Assembly: GCF_019247615.1 (NCBI RefSeq)
Contig: NZ_JAFBAT010000007.1
Location: forward strand, 1 to 55,248
Length of the DNA: 55,248 bases
Direction: 5' to 3'
DNA from: Mycobacterium sp.
GTDB taxonomy: Bacteria; Actinomycetota; Actinomycetes; Mycobacteriales; Mycobacteriaceae
The notes under the pieces are model-generated. The model was given only the letters and a program-made list of their open reading frames with translations, made no database searches and was not told the origin of the DNA. The translations under genes and the position numbers were made by a program. Each line of letters begins with the position of its first letter. The first letter of the stretch is position 1. Of this stretch, positions 17,910 through 26,747 are shown one piece after another.

Positions 17910-19964
17910 ATGTTATTTCGCGAGGACTTTTATAACGCCTACGAGCAGGGTTTTGTCCGCGTAGCGGCGTGCACCCACCACACCACGATCGGCGATCCGG
18001 CGGCCAACGCCGAGTCGGTGCTGGGACTGGCCCGCGAGTGCAGTGACGACGGCGTCGGGGTCGCCGTGTTTCCCGAGCTGACGCTGTCCGGGTATTCCAT
18101 CGAGGACATTCTTTTGCAGGATGTCTTGCTCGACCAGGTGGAAAACGCGATCGCGGACATCGTCGCCGCTTCGAGCAACCTGTTGCCGGTTTTGGTCGTC
18201 GGCGCACCCCTGCGCCACCGGCATCGGATCTACAACACCGCGGTGGTCATCCACCGCGGCGCGGTGCTCGGGGTGGCACCGAAGTCCTACCTGCCCACCT
18301 ATCGCGAGTTCTACGAGCACCGCCAGGTCGCGCCCGGCGACGACGAACGCGGCGTCATCCGCATCGGATCGGTCGAGGCACCGTTCGGGCCCGATCTGTT
18401 GTTCGCGGCATCGGACCTGCCGGGTTTCGTGCTGCATGTGGAGATCTGCGAGGACATGTTCGTACCCATCCCGCCCAGCGCGCAGGCGGCCCTGGCGGGC
18501 GCGACGGTGCTGGCCAACCTGTCGGGCAGCCCGATCACGATCGGCCGCGCCGAGGATCGTTGCCTGCTGGCCCGGTCGGCATCGGCGCGGTGCCTGGCCG
18601 CATACGTCTACGCCGCGGCGGGGGAAGGGGAATCGACCACGGATCTGGCGTGGGACGGGCAGACCATGGTCTGGGAGAACGGCGTCCTGCTCGCCACGTC
18701 GGAACGCTTCCCCAAAGGGGAGCGACGCAGCGTCGCGGACGTCGACATCGAGTTGTTGCGCGCCGAACGGCTGCGGATGGGAACGTTCGACGACAACCGG
18801 CGCCATCATCGCTTGTCGGCGGAATCGTTTCGGCGCATCGAGTTCCGGCTTGACCCGCCGGGCGGCGACCTGGGCCTGCGTCGCGAGGTCGAGCGCTTCC
18901 CGTTCGTGCCGGCGGACCCGGAACGCCTGGAACAGGATTGCTACGAGGCGTACAACATCCAGGTCTCCGGGCTCGAGCAGCGGCTGCGCGCATTGAACTA
19001 CCCGAAGATCGTCATTGGGATATCCGGAGGCTTGGACTCGACGCACGCGCTGATCGTCGCCGCACGGGCGATGGACCGGGAACAACGTCCACGCAGCGAC
19101 ATTCTGGCGTTCACACTGCCCGGCTTCGCCACCGGCGACCGCACCAAGCGCAACGCCATCGCGCTGTCCCGCGCGCTCGGAGTCACCTTCTCCGAAATCG
19201 ACATCACCGAAACCGCGAAGCTGATGTTCAAAGAGATCGACCATCCGTTCGCGCGGGGCGAAAAGGTTTACGACGTCACGTTCGAGAACGTCCAGGCCGG
19301 CCTGCGCACGGACTACCTCTTCCGGCTGGCCAACCAGCGCGGCGGCATCGTCCTCGGCACCGGCGACCTCTCCGAGATCGGATTGGGCTGGTCGACATAC
19401 GGTGTGGGCGATCAGATGTCGCACTACAACGTCAATGGCGGTATCCCCAAGACACTCATCCAGCACCTGATCCGCTGGGTGATCGCATCGGGCCAGTTCG
19501 AGTCCGAGGTGACCGACGTGCTGCAGTCGGTGCTCGACACCGAGATTTCCCCGGAACTCGTTCCGAGCGGCGAGGAGGAGGAGCTGCAGAGCAGCGAGGA
19601 CAAGGTGGGTCCGTATGCGCTGCAAGACTTCTCGCTGTTTCACGTGCTGCGTTTCGGGTTCCGGCCGTCGAAGATCGCTTTTTTGGCCTGGCACGCGTGG
19701 AGCGACCCCGAGCGGGGCAACTGGCCACCCGGTTATCCGCAGGGCAAGCGACCGTCCTACTCGCTCAAAGAGATTCGCCATTGGCTGGGAGTGTTCGTGC
19801 AGCGGTTCTACTCGTTCAGCCAGTTCAAACGCTCCGCCTTGCCCAACGGCCCCAAGGTGTCACACGGCGGCGCGCTGTCCCCGCGCGGCGATTGGCGCGC
19901 CCCGTCGGACATGTCCGCTCGTGCCTGGCTCGACGAGATCGACCGCCAGGTGCCGGAGGAATAG
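17910..19964 (+). CDS. nadE: Glutamine-dependent NAD+ synthetase
   Basis: A 684-residue two-domain enzyme that converts nicotinate adenine dinucleotide to NAD+ with ammonia from glutamine. The N-terminal nitrilase-type glutaminase carries Glu56 (FPELTLSG), Lys125 (APKSYLPT) and Cys180 (VEICEDMF), each exactly four residues later than the M. tuberculosis triad because of a short N-terminal extension. The synthetase domain has the PP-loop GISGGLDST and the GTGDLSEIGLGWSTYGVGDQ segment. It performs the last step of NAD synthesis; nadD, encoding the preceding step, is 12 kb downstream in the same window. Confidence 0.97.
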   Translation: MLFREDFYNAYEQGFVRVAACTHHTTIGDPAANAESVLGLARECSDDGVGVAVFPELTLSGYSIEDILLQDVLLDQVENAIADIVAASSNLLPVLVVGAPLRHRHRIYNTAVVIHRGAVLGVAPKSYLPTYREFYEHRQVAPGDDERGVIRIGSVEAPFGPDLLFAASDLPGFVLHVEICEDMFVPIPPSAQAALAGATVLANLSGSPITIGRAEDRCLLARSASARCLAAYVYAAAGEGESTTDLAWDGQTMVWENGVLLATSERFPKGERRSVADVDIELLRAERLRMGTFDDNRRHHRLSAESFRRIEFRLDPPGGDLGLRREVERFPFVPADPERLEQDCYEAYNIQVSGLEQRLRALNYPKIVIGISGGLDSTHALIVAARAMDREQRPRSDILAFTLPGFATGDRTKRNAIALSRALGVTFSEIDITETAKLMFKEIDHPFARGEKVYDVTFENVQAGLRTDYLFRLANQRGGIVLGTGDLSEIGLGWSTYGVGDQMSHYNVNGGIPKTLIQHLIRWVIASGQFESEVTDVLQSVLDTEISPELVPSGEEEELQSSEDKVGPYALQDFSLFHVLRFGFRPSKIAFLAWHAWSDPERGNWPPGYPQGKRPSYSLKEIRHWLGVFVQRFYSFSQFKRSALPNGPKVSHGGALSPRGDWRAPSDMSARAWLDEIDRQVPEE

Positions 19965-19982
19965 CTCCCGCCAAGGTGAGTG

Positions 19983-20600
19983 CTAGCGCATCAGCCCCAC
20001 GCTGGGCAGGAACCGGCCCACTCGGGCGGCGTAAGCGCGATAGGCATCGCCGTGCGTCCGCAGCAGGTACGGCTCCTCGACGAGGCGGACCTGGAGCTCG
20101 ACGGTGGCGACGAGCAGGATAAGTCCCGCGCAGGCAACAGGATTCGGCGTCACCAGCACAATACCGATGCCGAACGTGAACATGGCGCTGTAAATCGGAT
20201 TGCGGATGATGCCGAACACGCCGGTGTGCACCAGCGTGGTCGTTTCCTTCTGGTCCACCCCGATCCGCCAGGAATCACCCATCTCGAGTTGCGCGTACAT
20301 CGTCGCGGCGATGCCGACCGTGGCGATGACGATGCCGACATACTGAACCCAGACTTCATCCAGCATCCCGACGGGTTGGATGATCTTGATCTCCTGCAGG
20401 ATGGGCGCGCTCACCGCCACGATCAGGGCGACGACGAAGCCGATGCCGGCGAGGCGTTCCAACAGGCCCCCGGCGCTGACGCCGCGGAAGCCGGTAGATC
20501 CCGTGCGGCGGTACTGCAGCCAACTGCGCCAACCGAATCCGAGCACACCGAATATCGAGAAGAGCACCAGTGCAATGTCGGCGGCGGCTGTCGCAGGCAT
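19983..20600 (-). CDS. Isoprenylcysteine-methyltransferase-like membrane protein
   Basis: A 205-residue integral membrane protein with four to five helices (about 5-22, 45-66, 82-103 and 135-165). Its C-terminal half shows the ICMT/PEMT-type SAM-binding signature: RNPIY followed by EEPYLLRTHGDAYRAYAARVG. Bacterial members methylate unknown small or lipid substrates; no CaaX protein is expected here. The ATG at 20600 has a GGGAG eight bases upstream. It follows the ribokinase gene on the same strand, and an ICMT-like protein next to rbsK also occurs in M. tuberculosis. It converges on nadE with an 18-base gap. Confidence 0.8.
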   Translation of the reverse strand: MPATAAADIALVLFSIFGVLGFGWRSWLQYRRTGSTGFRGVSAGGLLERLAGIGFVVALIVAVSAPILQEIKIIQPVGMLDEVWVQYVGIVIATVGIAATMYAQLEMGDSWRIGVDQKETTTLVHTGVFGIIRNPIYSAMFTFGIGIVLVTPNPVACAGLILLVATVELQVRLVEEPYLLRTHGDAYRAYAARVGRFLPSVGLMR

Positions 20601-20655
20601 CAGCGAGCTCCCATGACCGCCGTCATGGCCAGCGACAGTACATCAAGCCTCGCGG

Positions 20656-21540
20656 TCATGAAAAGCCGTCCCGCAGTGTCGCGTCGATCGCTTGGGCGCT
20701 CGGCGCGCAGTCACCGGCACCAGGTACCGAGGTCGCCAGCGCACCCGCGGCACAGGCACGATGCAACGCCGCCCGCCTTCCCACCGGCGTACCCGGGTTG
20801 GCCGGCCAGCTCGCGGCCAGCACTCCGGCGAACACGTCGCCGGCGCCGGTGGTGTCCACCGGTTCGACCGCCGGGGCGGGTACCGTAAGCTCGCCATCGA
20901 GGCCGATGTAGCGGGCCCCCCGCGCGCCGAGGGTGACGACGAAGTGGCTTGGCCGCCACGGCCACTCGCCGGCTTCGGCTTCGTTGGCGATCACCACGTC
21001 CGCGGCGGTCGCCAGTTCGGCCAGGGAGCGCGGATCCTGCCCGGCCGGTGAGGCATTGACGACGACGACCGCACCCGCCGAACGCGCCACGCGCGCCGCC
21101 GCCACCGCCGTGGTCACCGGGATCTCCAGTTGGGTCAACAGCACTTCGCAGGCGCCGATGGCCTCGCGAGCATGCGCCGAGTCGACTCCCAACCGCTCAT
21201 TGGCGCCCGGCGCCACCACGATGATGTTCTCGCCCCGGGCATCGACCACCACCATCGCCGCGCCGCTCGCTCCGCTCAGTACGACGGTCCCGTCCAGGCC
21301 AACGCCATTCGCGCCCAGATGAGCCCGCAGCCGCTCGCCGGCAGCATCGTCGCCGACCGCCCCGACGAACTGCACCCGCGCGCCCGCCCGTGCCGCCGCC
21401 ACGGCCTGATTGCCACCTTTGCCTCCGGGCCCGTGGGTCAGCGACGACGCCAGCACCGTCTCGCCCGGCCGCGGAAGGGCGCGGACTGCGAACGTCGTAT
21501 CCATGTTCACGCTGCCCACCACGCAGACGCGCGTCGCCAT
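20656..21540 (-). CDS. rbsK: Ribokinase (PfkB family)
   Basis: A 294-residue sugar kinase forming ribose 5-phosphate. The PfkB signatures are the N-terminal GGKGGNQA (39-46) and DTTGAGDVFAG, with catalytic base Asp235. The open frame extends upstream to 22134, but this overlaps the divergent cyclase gene; the ATG at 21540 begins directly with MATRVCVVGSVNMD, the normal ribokinase N-terminus. No ribose transporter is adjacent. A 26-base imperfect palindrome overlaps the start codon. Confidence 0.9.
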   Translation of the reverse strand: MATRVCVVGSVNMDTTFAVRALPRPGETVLASSLTHGPGGKGGNQAVAAARAGARVQFVGAVGDDAAGERLRAHLGANGVGLDGTVVLSGASGAAMVVVDARGENIIVVAPGANERLGVDSAHAREAIGACEVLLTQLEIPVTTAVAAARVARSAGAVVVVNASPAGQDPRSLAELATAADVVIANEAEAGEWPWRPSHFVVTLGARGARYIGLDGELTVPAPAVEPVDTTGAGDVFAGVLAASWPANPGTPVGRRAALHRACAAGALATSVPGAGDCAPSAQAIDATLRDGFS

Positions 21541-21564
21541 TCCGCCGACGGTAGTCGACGGAAT
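21539..21564. promoter_or_regulatory. Imperfect palindrome over the rbsK start
   Basis: Arms ATTCCGCCGAC (21539-21549) and GTCGACGGAAT (21554-21564) pair over 11 bases with one mismatch around a GGTA loop. It covers the first bases of rbsK on the minus strand, so it could be a repressor site or an mRNA hairpin hiding the start. Confidence 0.45.
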
Positions 21565-21711
21565 GACCCGAAAGCCGCCATTCGGCGACACCAAACAAAG
21601 AATGCTCGTACCGGTGCAGTCACGCTTTTGCGGCAATGGCCAATAACTTGGTGTTTGCGAGTTAGTCTGCTGCGTGATCGGTGGGCAATCCCGGCAAGGG
21701 AGGGAAAGGCG

Positions 21712-23967
21712 ATTGACATCAGCGACTTGAAGGACGCCAAACCGGCTTCTAACCCGGCTTCTGAACCGGCCCCTGAACCGACCGCCGCTCCCGCCGCGGC
21801 AGCCGCAGCCGAATCCGCACCGGTTGACAAGACTCGCAACGGTATCCGGTGGCCCCGGCTGTCGCGCCGCTTTCGGTTCGGCATCCAGTCCAAGATCCTG
21901 GTCGCGATGCTGCTGTCGGGCATCCTCGGCGTGGCGGTGATCGGCTTCATCGGGGCAATGTCCGGCCGCAACGCGCTGCGGCAGGTGGAATCCGAGCGGT
22001 TGATCGAACTGCGCGAGTCGCAGAAGAGACAGGTCGAGGGCCTCTTCAGGGAAGTGACGAATTCGATAATCATCTACAGCGGTGGATTCAGCATCAATGA
22101 GGCCACGACATCCTTCGCCGCGGGCTTCAACCAATTGGCCAACGCGACGATCAGCCCGGCCCAGCAGCAGGCGCTCGTCGACTACTACGACAACGACATG
22201 ATCAAACCGATCAAACGGTTGACCGGTAACTCCATCGATATCAACGCGGTTCTGCCGAGTTCTCCAGCGCAGAAGTACATTCAGGCGTACTACACCGCGC
22301 CGCCCAGGTCGCCCGCCGACCCGATGCCCGCCCAGGACGCAGGCGACGGCAGCGCGTGGTCGGCGGCCAACGCCCGCTTCGATTTCTACATCCGCGGCAT
22401 AGTCACCCGCTTCGACTATCCGGATGCGCTGCTGCTGGACATGCAGGGCAACGTCGTCTACAGCGTGGACAAAGGCCCCGACCTCGGCACGAACATCCTC
22501 ACCGGCCCCTATCGCGAGTCAAATCTGCACGATGCATACGTAAAGGCTTTGCGGTCCAATGATGTCGACTTCGTTTGGATTACCGACTTCCAGCCATATC
22601 AGCCGCAGCTCGACGCCCCCACGGCGTGGGTGGTGTCGCCCGTCGGCATGAACGGCAAATTCGCGGGTGTGATGGCCTTGCCTCTGCCGATCGCCAAGAT
22701 CAACAGGATCATGACCATGAACAGGCACTGGGAAGCCGCCGGCATGGGCCCCTCTACCGAAACGTATCTGGCCGGCCCCGACGATCTGATGCGTTCCGAC
22801 TCACGGGATTTCCTCGAAGACCCGCAGCAATACCGGCGGGAGGTGATAGCCGCCGGCACCCCGCCAGACGTAGCGGACAAAGCGATCAAGTTGGGCGGTA
22901 CGACGCTGGTGCAGCCGGTTGGGACCACGGGTCTTCGTGCCGCCCAACGAGGGGAAACCGGGGTAGTCAGCGCCACCGATTACATGGGCAACCCGGAACT
23001 GGAAGCCTATGCCCCGATGAACATTCCCAACTCCGACCTGCACTGGTCGATCCTCGCGACGCGAGACGACTCCGATGCTTTTGCGCGGCTGGGCAGGTTC
23101 AGCAAGACGCTCGTGATCGCGATCAGCGCGCTGATTTTCGCCATCTGCGTGGCTTCGATGCTCATCGCACAGGCCGCGATGCGGCCGGTCCGGCGCCTCG
23201 AGGAGGGCACCCGGAAGATCAGCTCCGGCGACTACGACATCAACATTCCGGTGATGACACGCGACGAAATCGGTGATCTCACGGGGGCTTTCAACGAGAT
23301 GAGTCGCAATCTCGCGATCAAGGAAGAGCTGCTCAACGAACAGCGCAGCGAGAACAACCGCCTGCTGCTGGCGCTGATGCCGGAGTCGATCGCCCAGCGC
23401 TATCGCGAGGGCGAGGCGACCATCGCGCAGAAACACCAGGACGTCACCGTGATCTACGCGGACATCGTCGGACTCGATGAGACGTCCAACGACCTTCCCG
23501 GCGACGAATTGGTCGGGATCGTCGACGAACTGTTCCGGCAGTTTGACTCGGCTGCCGAAAGCCTTGGCGTCGAACGTATTCGCACGTTCCACAACGGCTA
23601 CCTGGCCAGCTGTGGGTTGGTCACTCCGCGATTGGACAGCATTCACCGGAGCATCGAATTCTCCCTCGAAATGCAACGCATCATCGATCGGTTCAACGGC
23701 CAGACCGGTCGGGGTTTAGCCCTTCGGGTCGGCATCAACACCGGCAGCGCGATCAGCGGCTTGGTGGGCCGGTCAAGCCTCGCATATGACATCTGGGGTG
23801 CCGCCGTGAGTCTCGCCTACCAGATGCACAAGGGCGCACCCCAGGCCGGCATCTATGTCAGCTCCCCGGTGTACGAAGCGATGCGGGACGTGCACCATTT
23901 CGCGCCCGCCGGCAACATTTCGGTCGGTGGAGCCGACCAGACGATCTACCGACTGTCGGAGCGGTGA
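21712..23967 (+). CDS. Receptor-type class III cyclase homologue, catalytically degenerate
   Basis: About 751 residues. A Pro/Ala-rich cytoplasmic segment (1-45) is followed by helix 1 (62-83), a large extracytoplasmic sensor-like domain (84-463), helix 2 (465-488), a HAMP domain (490-545) and a cyclase homology domain (575-751). Aligned to mycobacterial Rv1625c, the metal Asp584 and the adenine-contacting Asp693 remain. The substrate lysine is Arg624, the second metal Asp is Asn628, and the transition-state Asn and Arg are Ser700 and Gln704. cAMP synthesis by the classical mechanism is therefore unlikely. The start is uncertain: an AGGGAGG (21697-21703) is well placed only for an ATT at 21712; a TTG at 21727 is the next in-frame option. 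The gene is coupled to the MscS gene by a 4-base overlap. A homologous cyclase gene lies here in M. tuberculosis (Rv2435c). Confidence 0.85.
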   Translation: MDISDLKDAKPASNPASEPAPEPTAAPAAAAAAESAPVDKTRNGIRWPRLSRRFRFGIQSKILVAMLLSGILGVAVIGFIGAMSGRNALRQVESERLIELRESQKRQVEGLFREVTNSIIIYSGGFSINEATTSFAAGFNQLANATISPAQQQALVDYYDNDMIKPIKRLTGNSIDINAVLPSSPAQKYIQAYYTAPPRSPADPMPAQDAGDGSAWSAANARFDFYIRGIVTRFDYPDALLLDMQGNVVYSVDKGPDLGTNILTGPYRESNLHDAYVKALRSNDVDFVWITDFQPYQPQLDAPTAWVVSPVGMNGKFAGVMALPLPIAKINRIMTMNRHWEAAGMGPSTETYLAGPDDLMRSDSRDFLEDPQQYRREVIAAGTPPDVADKAIKLGGTTLVQPVGTTGLRAAQRGETGVVSATDYMGNPELEAYAPMNIPNSDLHWSILATRDDSDAFARLGRFSKTLVIAISALIFAICVASMLIAQAAMRPVRRLEEGTRKISSGDYDINIPVMTRDEIGDLTGAFNEMSRNLAIKEELLNEQRSENNRLLLALMPESIAQRYREGEATIAQKHQDVTVIYADIVGLDETSNDLPGDELVGIVDELFRQFDSAAESLGVERIRTFHNGYLASCGLVTPRLDSIHRSIEFSLEMQRIIDRFNGQTGRGLALRVGINTGSAISGLVGRSSLAYDIWGAAVSLAYQMHKGAPQAGIYVSSPVYEAMRDVHHFAPAGNISVGGADQTIYRLSER

Positions 23968-25397
23968 TGAACGCCGCCTGGCACTCGCCCTGGTTCTATT
24001 GGGCGGTCGGCATCGCGATCGGTTTTCCCGTCGGGCTGATCCTTCTCACCGAGCTCCACCAGACGCTCGTCCGCCATAACAGCCGTTTGACCCACCAGAT
24101 CGGCCTGCTGCGCAACTACCTGCTGCCGCTGGCGACGCTCTTGCTGCTGCTCGTCAAAGCATGGGAAGTGCCGGCCGGGGCGGTCGGGGTGCGAACGCTG
24201 ACCACGGTGTTGGGCTTGCTGGTGCTGGTCGTGTTGCTGTCCGGGGTGAACGCCACCGTGTTCGAGGCCGCGCCCGAAGAGAGCTGGCGCAAACGCCTGC
24301 CCGCTATTTTTCTCGACGTTTTCCGCTTCAGCCTGATCGGCGTCGGTCTGACGCTGATGTTGTCGTACATCTGGGGCGTGCGGGTGGGCGGCTTGTTCAC
24401 GGCGCTGGGCATCACATCGGTCGTGATCGGTCTGATGCTGCAGAACTCCGTCGGCCAGGTCGTATCGGGCTTGTTCATGCTGTTCGAGCAACCTTTCCGG
24501 ATCAACGACTGGCTGGACACGCCGTCGGGGAAGGGACGCGTCATCGAGGTGAACTGGCGCGCCGTGCACATCGACACCGGCAGCGGCATGCGCATCATGC
24601 CGAACTCGATGCTCGCCACGACGTCGTTCATCAACCTCAGTCGTCCCGTCGGCGCGCACAAACTGGCGATCACCACCACGTTTTCGGTCGCTGACCCGCC
24701 CGACCGGGTTTGTGCGATGCTGTCGCGGGTGGCCAGTGCGCTGCCGCAGCTCAGGGCCGACAGTGTGCCCCGCTCGGTCCCCGTGGGCGGCGGCGAGTAC
24801 CGCACGAGCATCGGGCTGACGTCACCCGCCGACGATGGTGCCGCGCGAACAACGTTTCTGCGCTGGGTCTGGTACGCCGCACGTCGGGAGGAGTTGCACC
24901 TCGACGACAGCACGGACGAGTACTCGACCGGCGAGCGTGTCGAAAAGGCGGTGCGCGCCGTGGCCGCGCCGGCATTGCGGCTCAACGCCGAGGAACAGCG
25001 GCAGCTGTATTCGTGTGCCCGCCTCGTCCGCTACGGCGCCGACGAAATCGTGGAATATGCAGGCGAGGTACCCACCGCCATGACGTTTTTGGTCGCCGGA
25101 AGCGTGCAGCTGACCGCCACGGCCGACGACGGGTCCGTGGTGCCGGTCAGCACGCTGTTCGAGGGCTCGTTCCTCGGATTGACCGCCCTGACGCGCCAGC
25201 CGAATATGGGCACCGCATACGCGCTCGAAGAGGTGACCGCACTGGAGATCGATCGCGAAGACATCGAGCACTTGGTGACCCGCGAGCCGTTGCTGTTGCA
25301 GAACTTCGGCCGGATCCTGGAAGAACGTCGAAGCAAAGTGCGGCAGGTCAGGCGCGGGGAGCGGACGGCTGAGGAGCCGGTGCGTTCACGCGCCTGA
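23964..25397 (+). CDS. MscS-family channel with C-terminal cyclic-nucleotide-binding-like domain
   Basis: A 477-residue membrane protein. Four to five helices occupy residues 8-160, including the MscS pore helix GITSVVIGLMLQNSVGQVVSGL (around 149-170). The MscS beta domain follows (180-335), then a CNBD-fold domain (340-460). This resembles the bCNG branch of the MscS superfamily. In the phosphate-binding cassette (400-420) the ribose-binding Glu is Leu406, and the phosphate-binding Arg is Gly416 (Met415 if gapped), so classical cAMP binding is doubtful. GTG at 23964 overlaps the cyclase stop; ATG at 23967 is an equal alternative. The pairing suggests that the cyclase-like receptor controls the channel. 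Confidence 0.88.
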   Translation: MMNAAWHSPWFYWAVGIAIGFPVGLILLTELHQTLVRHNSRLTHQIGLLRNYLLPLATLLLLLVKAWEVPAGAVGVRTLTTVLGLLVLVVLLSGVNATVFEAAPEESWRKRLPAIFLDVFRFSLIGVGLTLMLSYIWGVRVGGLFTALGITSVVIGLMLQNSVGQVVSGLFMLFEQPFRINDWLDTPSGKGRVIEVNWRAVHIDTGSGMRIMPNSMLATTSFINLSRPVGAHKLAITTTFSVADPPDRVCAMLSRVASALPQLRADSVPRSVPVGGGEYRTSIGLTSPADDGAARTTFLRWVWYAARREELHLDDSTDEYSTGERVEKAVRAVAAPALRLNAEEQRQLYSCARLVRYGADEIVEYAGEVPTAMTFLVAGSVQLTATADDGSVVPVSTLFEGSFLGLTALTRQPNMGTAYALEEVTALEIDREDIEHLVTREPLLLQNFGRILEERRSKVRQVRRGERTAEEPVRSRA

Positions 25398-25466
25398 GAT
25401 CCGCGCTCCCGGCATGCCGGCTGGGGCAGCCGATCCTGGCCGCCTCAGGACCGATACCCTGGTTCA

Positions 25467-26714
25467 ATGAGTCTGCAAGCTCCGTCGCAGCCTGACTTGC
25501 GCCAGGAGGTCCACGACGCCGCTCGCCGCGCCCGGGTCGCTGCCCGCGCGCTGGCGTCGTTGCCGACCGCGGCCAAGGATGCGGCGCTGCTTTCGGCGGC
25601 GGAGGCGATAGTCGCCCACACCGATCGGATCCTCGCCGCCAATGCCGATGATCTCGGCAACGCTCGAGCCGTCGGCACGCCCGCCGCGATGCTCGACCGG
25701 TTGGCTTTGGACGCCAAGCGGGTAGGCGGGATTGCTGCCGGTCTGCGCCAGGTCGCCGGGTTGCCCGATCCAGTCGGAGAAGTGCTGCGCGGGCACATGC
25801 TGCCCAACGGGCTACAGCTGCGCCAACAGCGGGTTCCGCTCGGCGTGATCGGCATGATCTACGAGGGCCGGCCCAACGTCACCGTCGACGCCTTCGGTCT
25901 GGCGCTCAAGTCCGGCAATGCGGCCCTGTTGCGGGGCAGCTCGTCGGCGGCGAAGTCCAATCAGGCGCTCGTCGACGTGCTGCGCGCCGCGCTGGTCGGC
26001 CAGGAGCTGCCCGCCGACGCCGTTCAACTGCTTTCGGCCGCCGATCGATCCACGGTCACCCACCTCATCCAGGCGCGCGGCCTGGTGGACGTGGTGATCC
26101 CGCGTGGGGGAGCGAGCCTGATCGACGCGGTGGTCCGCGACGCGCAGGTGCCCACCATCGAGACTGGCGTCGGCAACTGCCACGTTTACGTACACGCATC
26201 CGCCGACCTGGACGTGGCGGAACGGATTCTGCTCAATTCAAAGACCCGCCGGCCCAGCGTGTGCAACGCCGCCGAGACGCTGCTGGTCGACGCGGCTATC
26301 GCCGGCGAGGCGATGCCCAGGCTGGTGACCGCCCTGCAGGACGCCGGCGTGACGGTGCATCTTGACGCGAACGAGGACGATCTGCGTCGCGAGTACCTGT
26401 CGATGGACATCGCGGTGGCGGTGGTCGACGGCGTAGACGCCGCGATCGCCCATGTCAACGAATACGGCACCGGTCACACGGAGGCCATCGTGACCACCAA
26501 TCTGGCTGCGGCTCAACGGTTCACCGACGGTGTCGATGCCGCCGCGGTGATGGTCAACGCCTCGACGGCGTTCACCGACGGCGAGCAGTTCGGCTTCGGT
26601 GCCGAGATGGGCATCTCGACGCAGAAGCTGCATGCGCGCGGCCCGATGGGATTGCCGGAATTGACCTCGACGAAATGGATTGCCTGGGGAGACGGGCAGA
26701 TCCGTCCGGCCTGA
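25467..26714 (+). CDS. proA: Gamma-glutamyl phosphate reductase
   Basis: A 415-residue aldehyde-dehydrogenase-fold enzyme that reduces gamma-glutamyl phosphate to glutamate semialdehyde, the second step of proline synthesis, after ProB. The family signature [17 protein letters not shown], the catalytic cysteine in [13 protein letters not shown] and the C-terminal [21 protein letters not shown] are intact. It opens with ATG at 25467. The 69-base gap before it suggests its own promoter, separate from the channel gene. Confidence 0.97.
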   Translation: MSLQAPSQPDLRQEVHDAARRARVAARALASLPTAAKDAALLSAAEAIVAHTDRILAANADDLGNARAVGTPAAMLDRLALDAKRVGGIAAGLRQVAGLPDPVGEVLRGHMLPNGLQLRQQRVPLGVIGMIYEGRPNVTVDAFGLALKSGNAALLRGSSSAAKSNQALVDVLRAALVGQELPADAVQLLSAADRSTVTHLIQARGLVDVVIPRGGASLIDAVVRDAQVPTIETGVGNCHVYVHASADLDVAERILLNSKTRRPSVCNAAETLLVDAAIAGEAMPRLVTALQDAGVTVHLDANEDDLRREYLSMDIAVAVVDGVDAAIAHVNEYGTGHTEAIVTTNLAAAQRFTDGVDAAAVMVNASTAFTDGEQFGFGAEMGISTQKLHARGPMGLPELTSTKWIAWGDGQIRPA

Positions 26715-26747
26715 CGCCCCGAGCAAAGTTTTAGGAGACCCGAGATT

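Noticed and set aside
17913..19781. 622-codon open frame antisense to nadE
   Set aside because: Shadow of nadE; no recognisable motif and no ribosome-binding site, with nadE catalytic residues clear on the plus strand.
20656..22134. Longer rbsK reading frame running into the cyclase gene
   Set aside because: The added 198 residues read antisense through the cyclase gene and upstream region and are low complexity; ribokinase begins normally at 21540.
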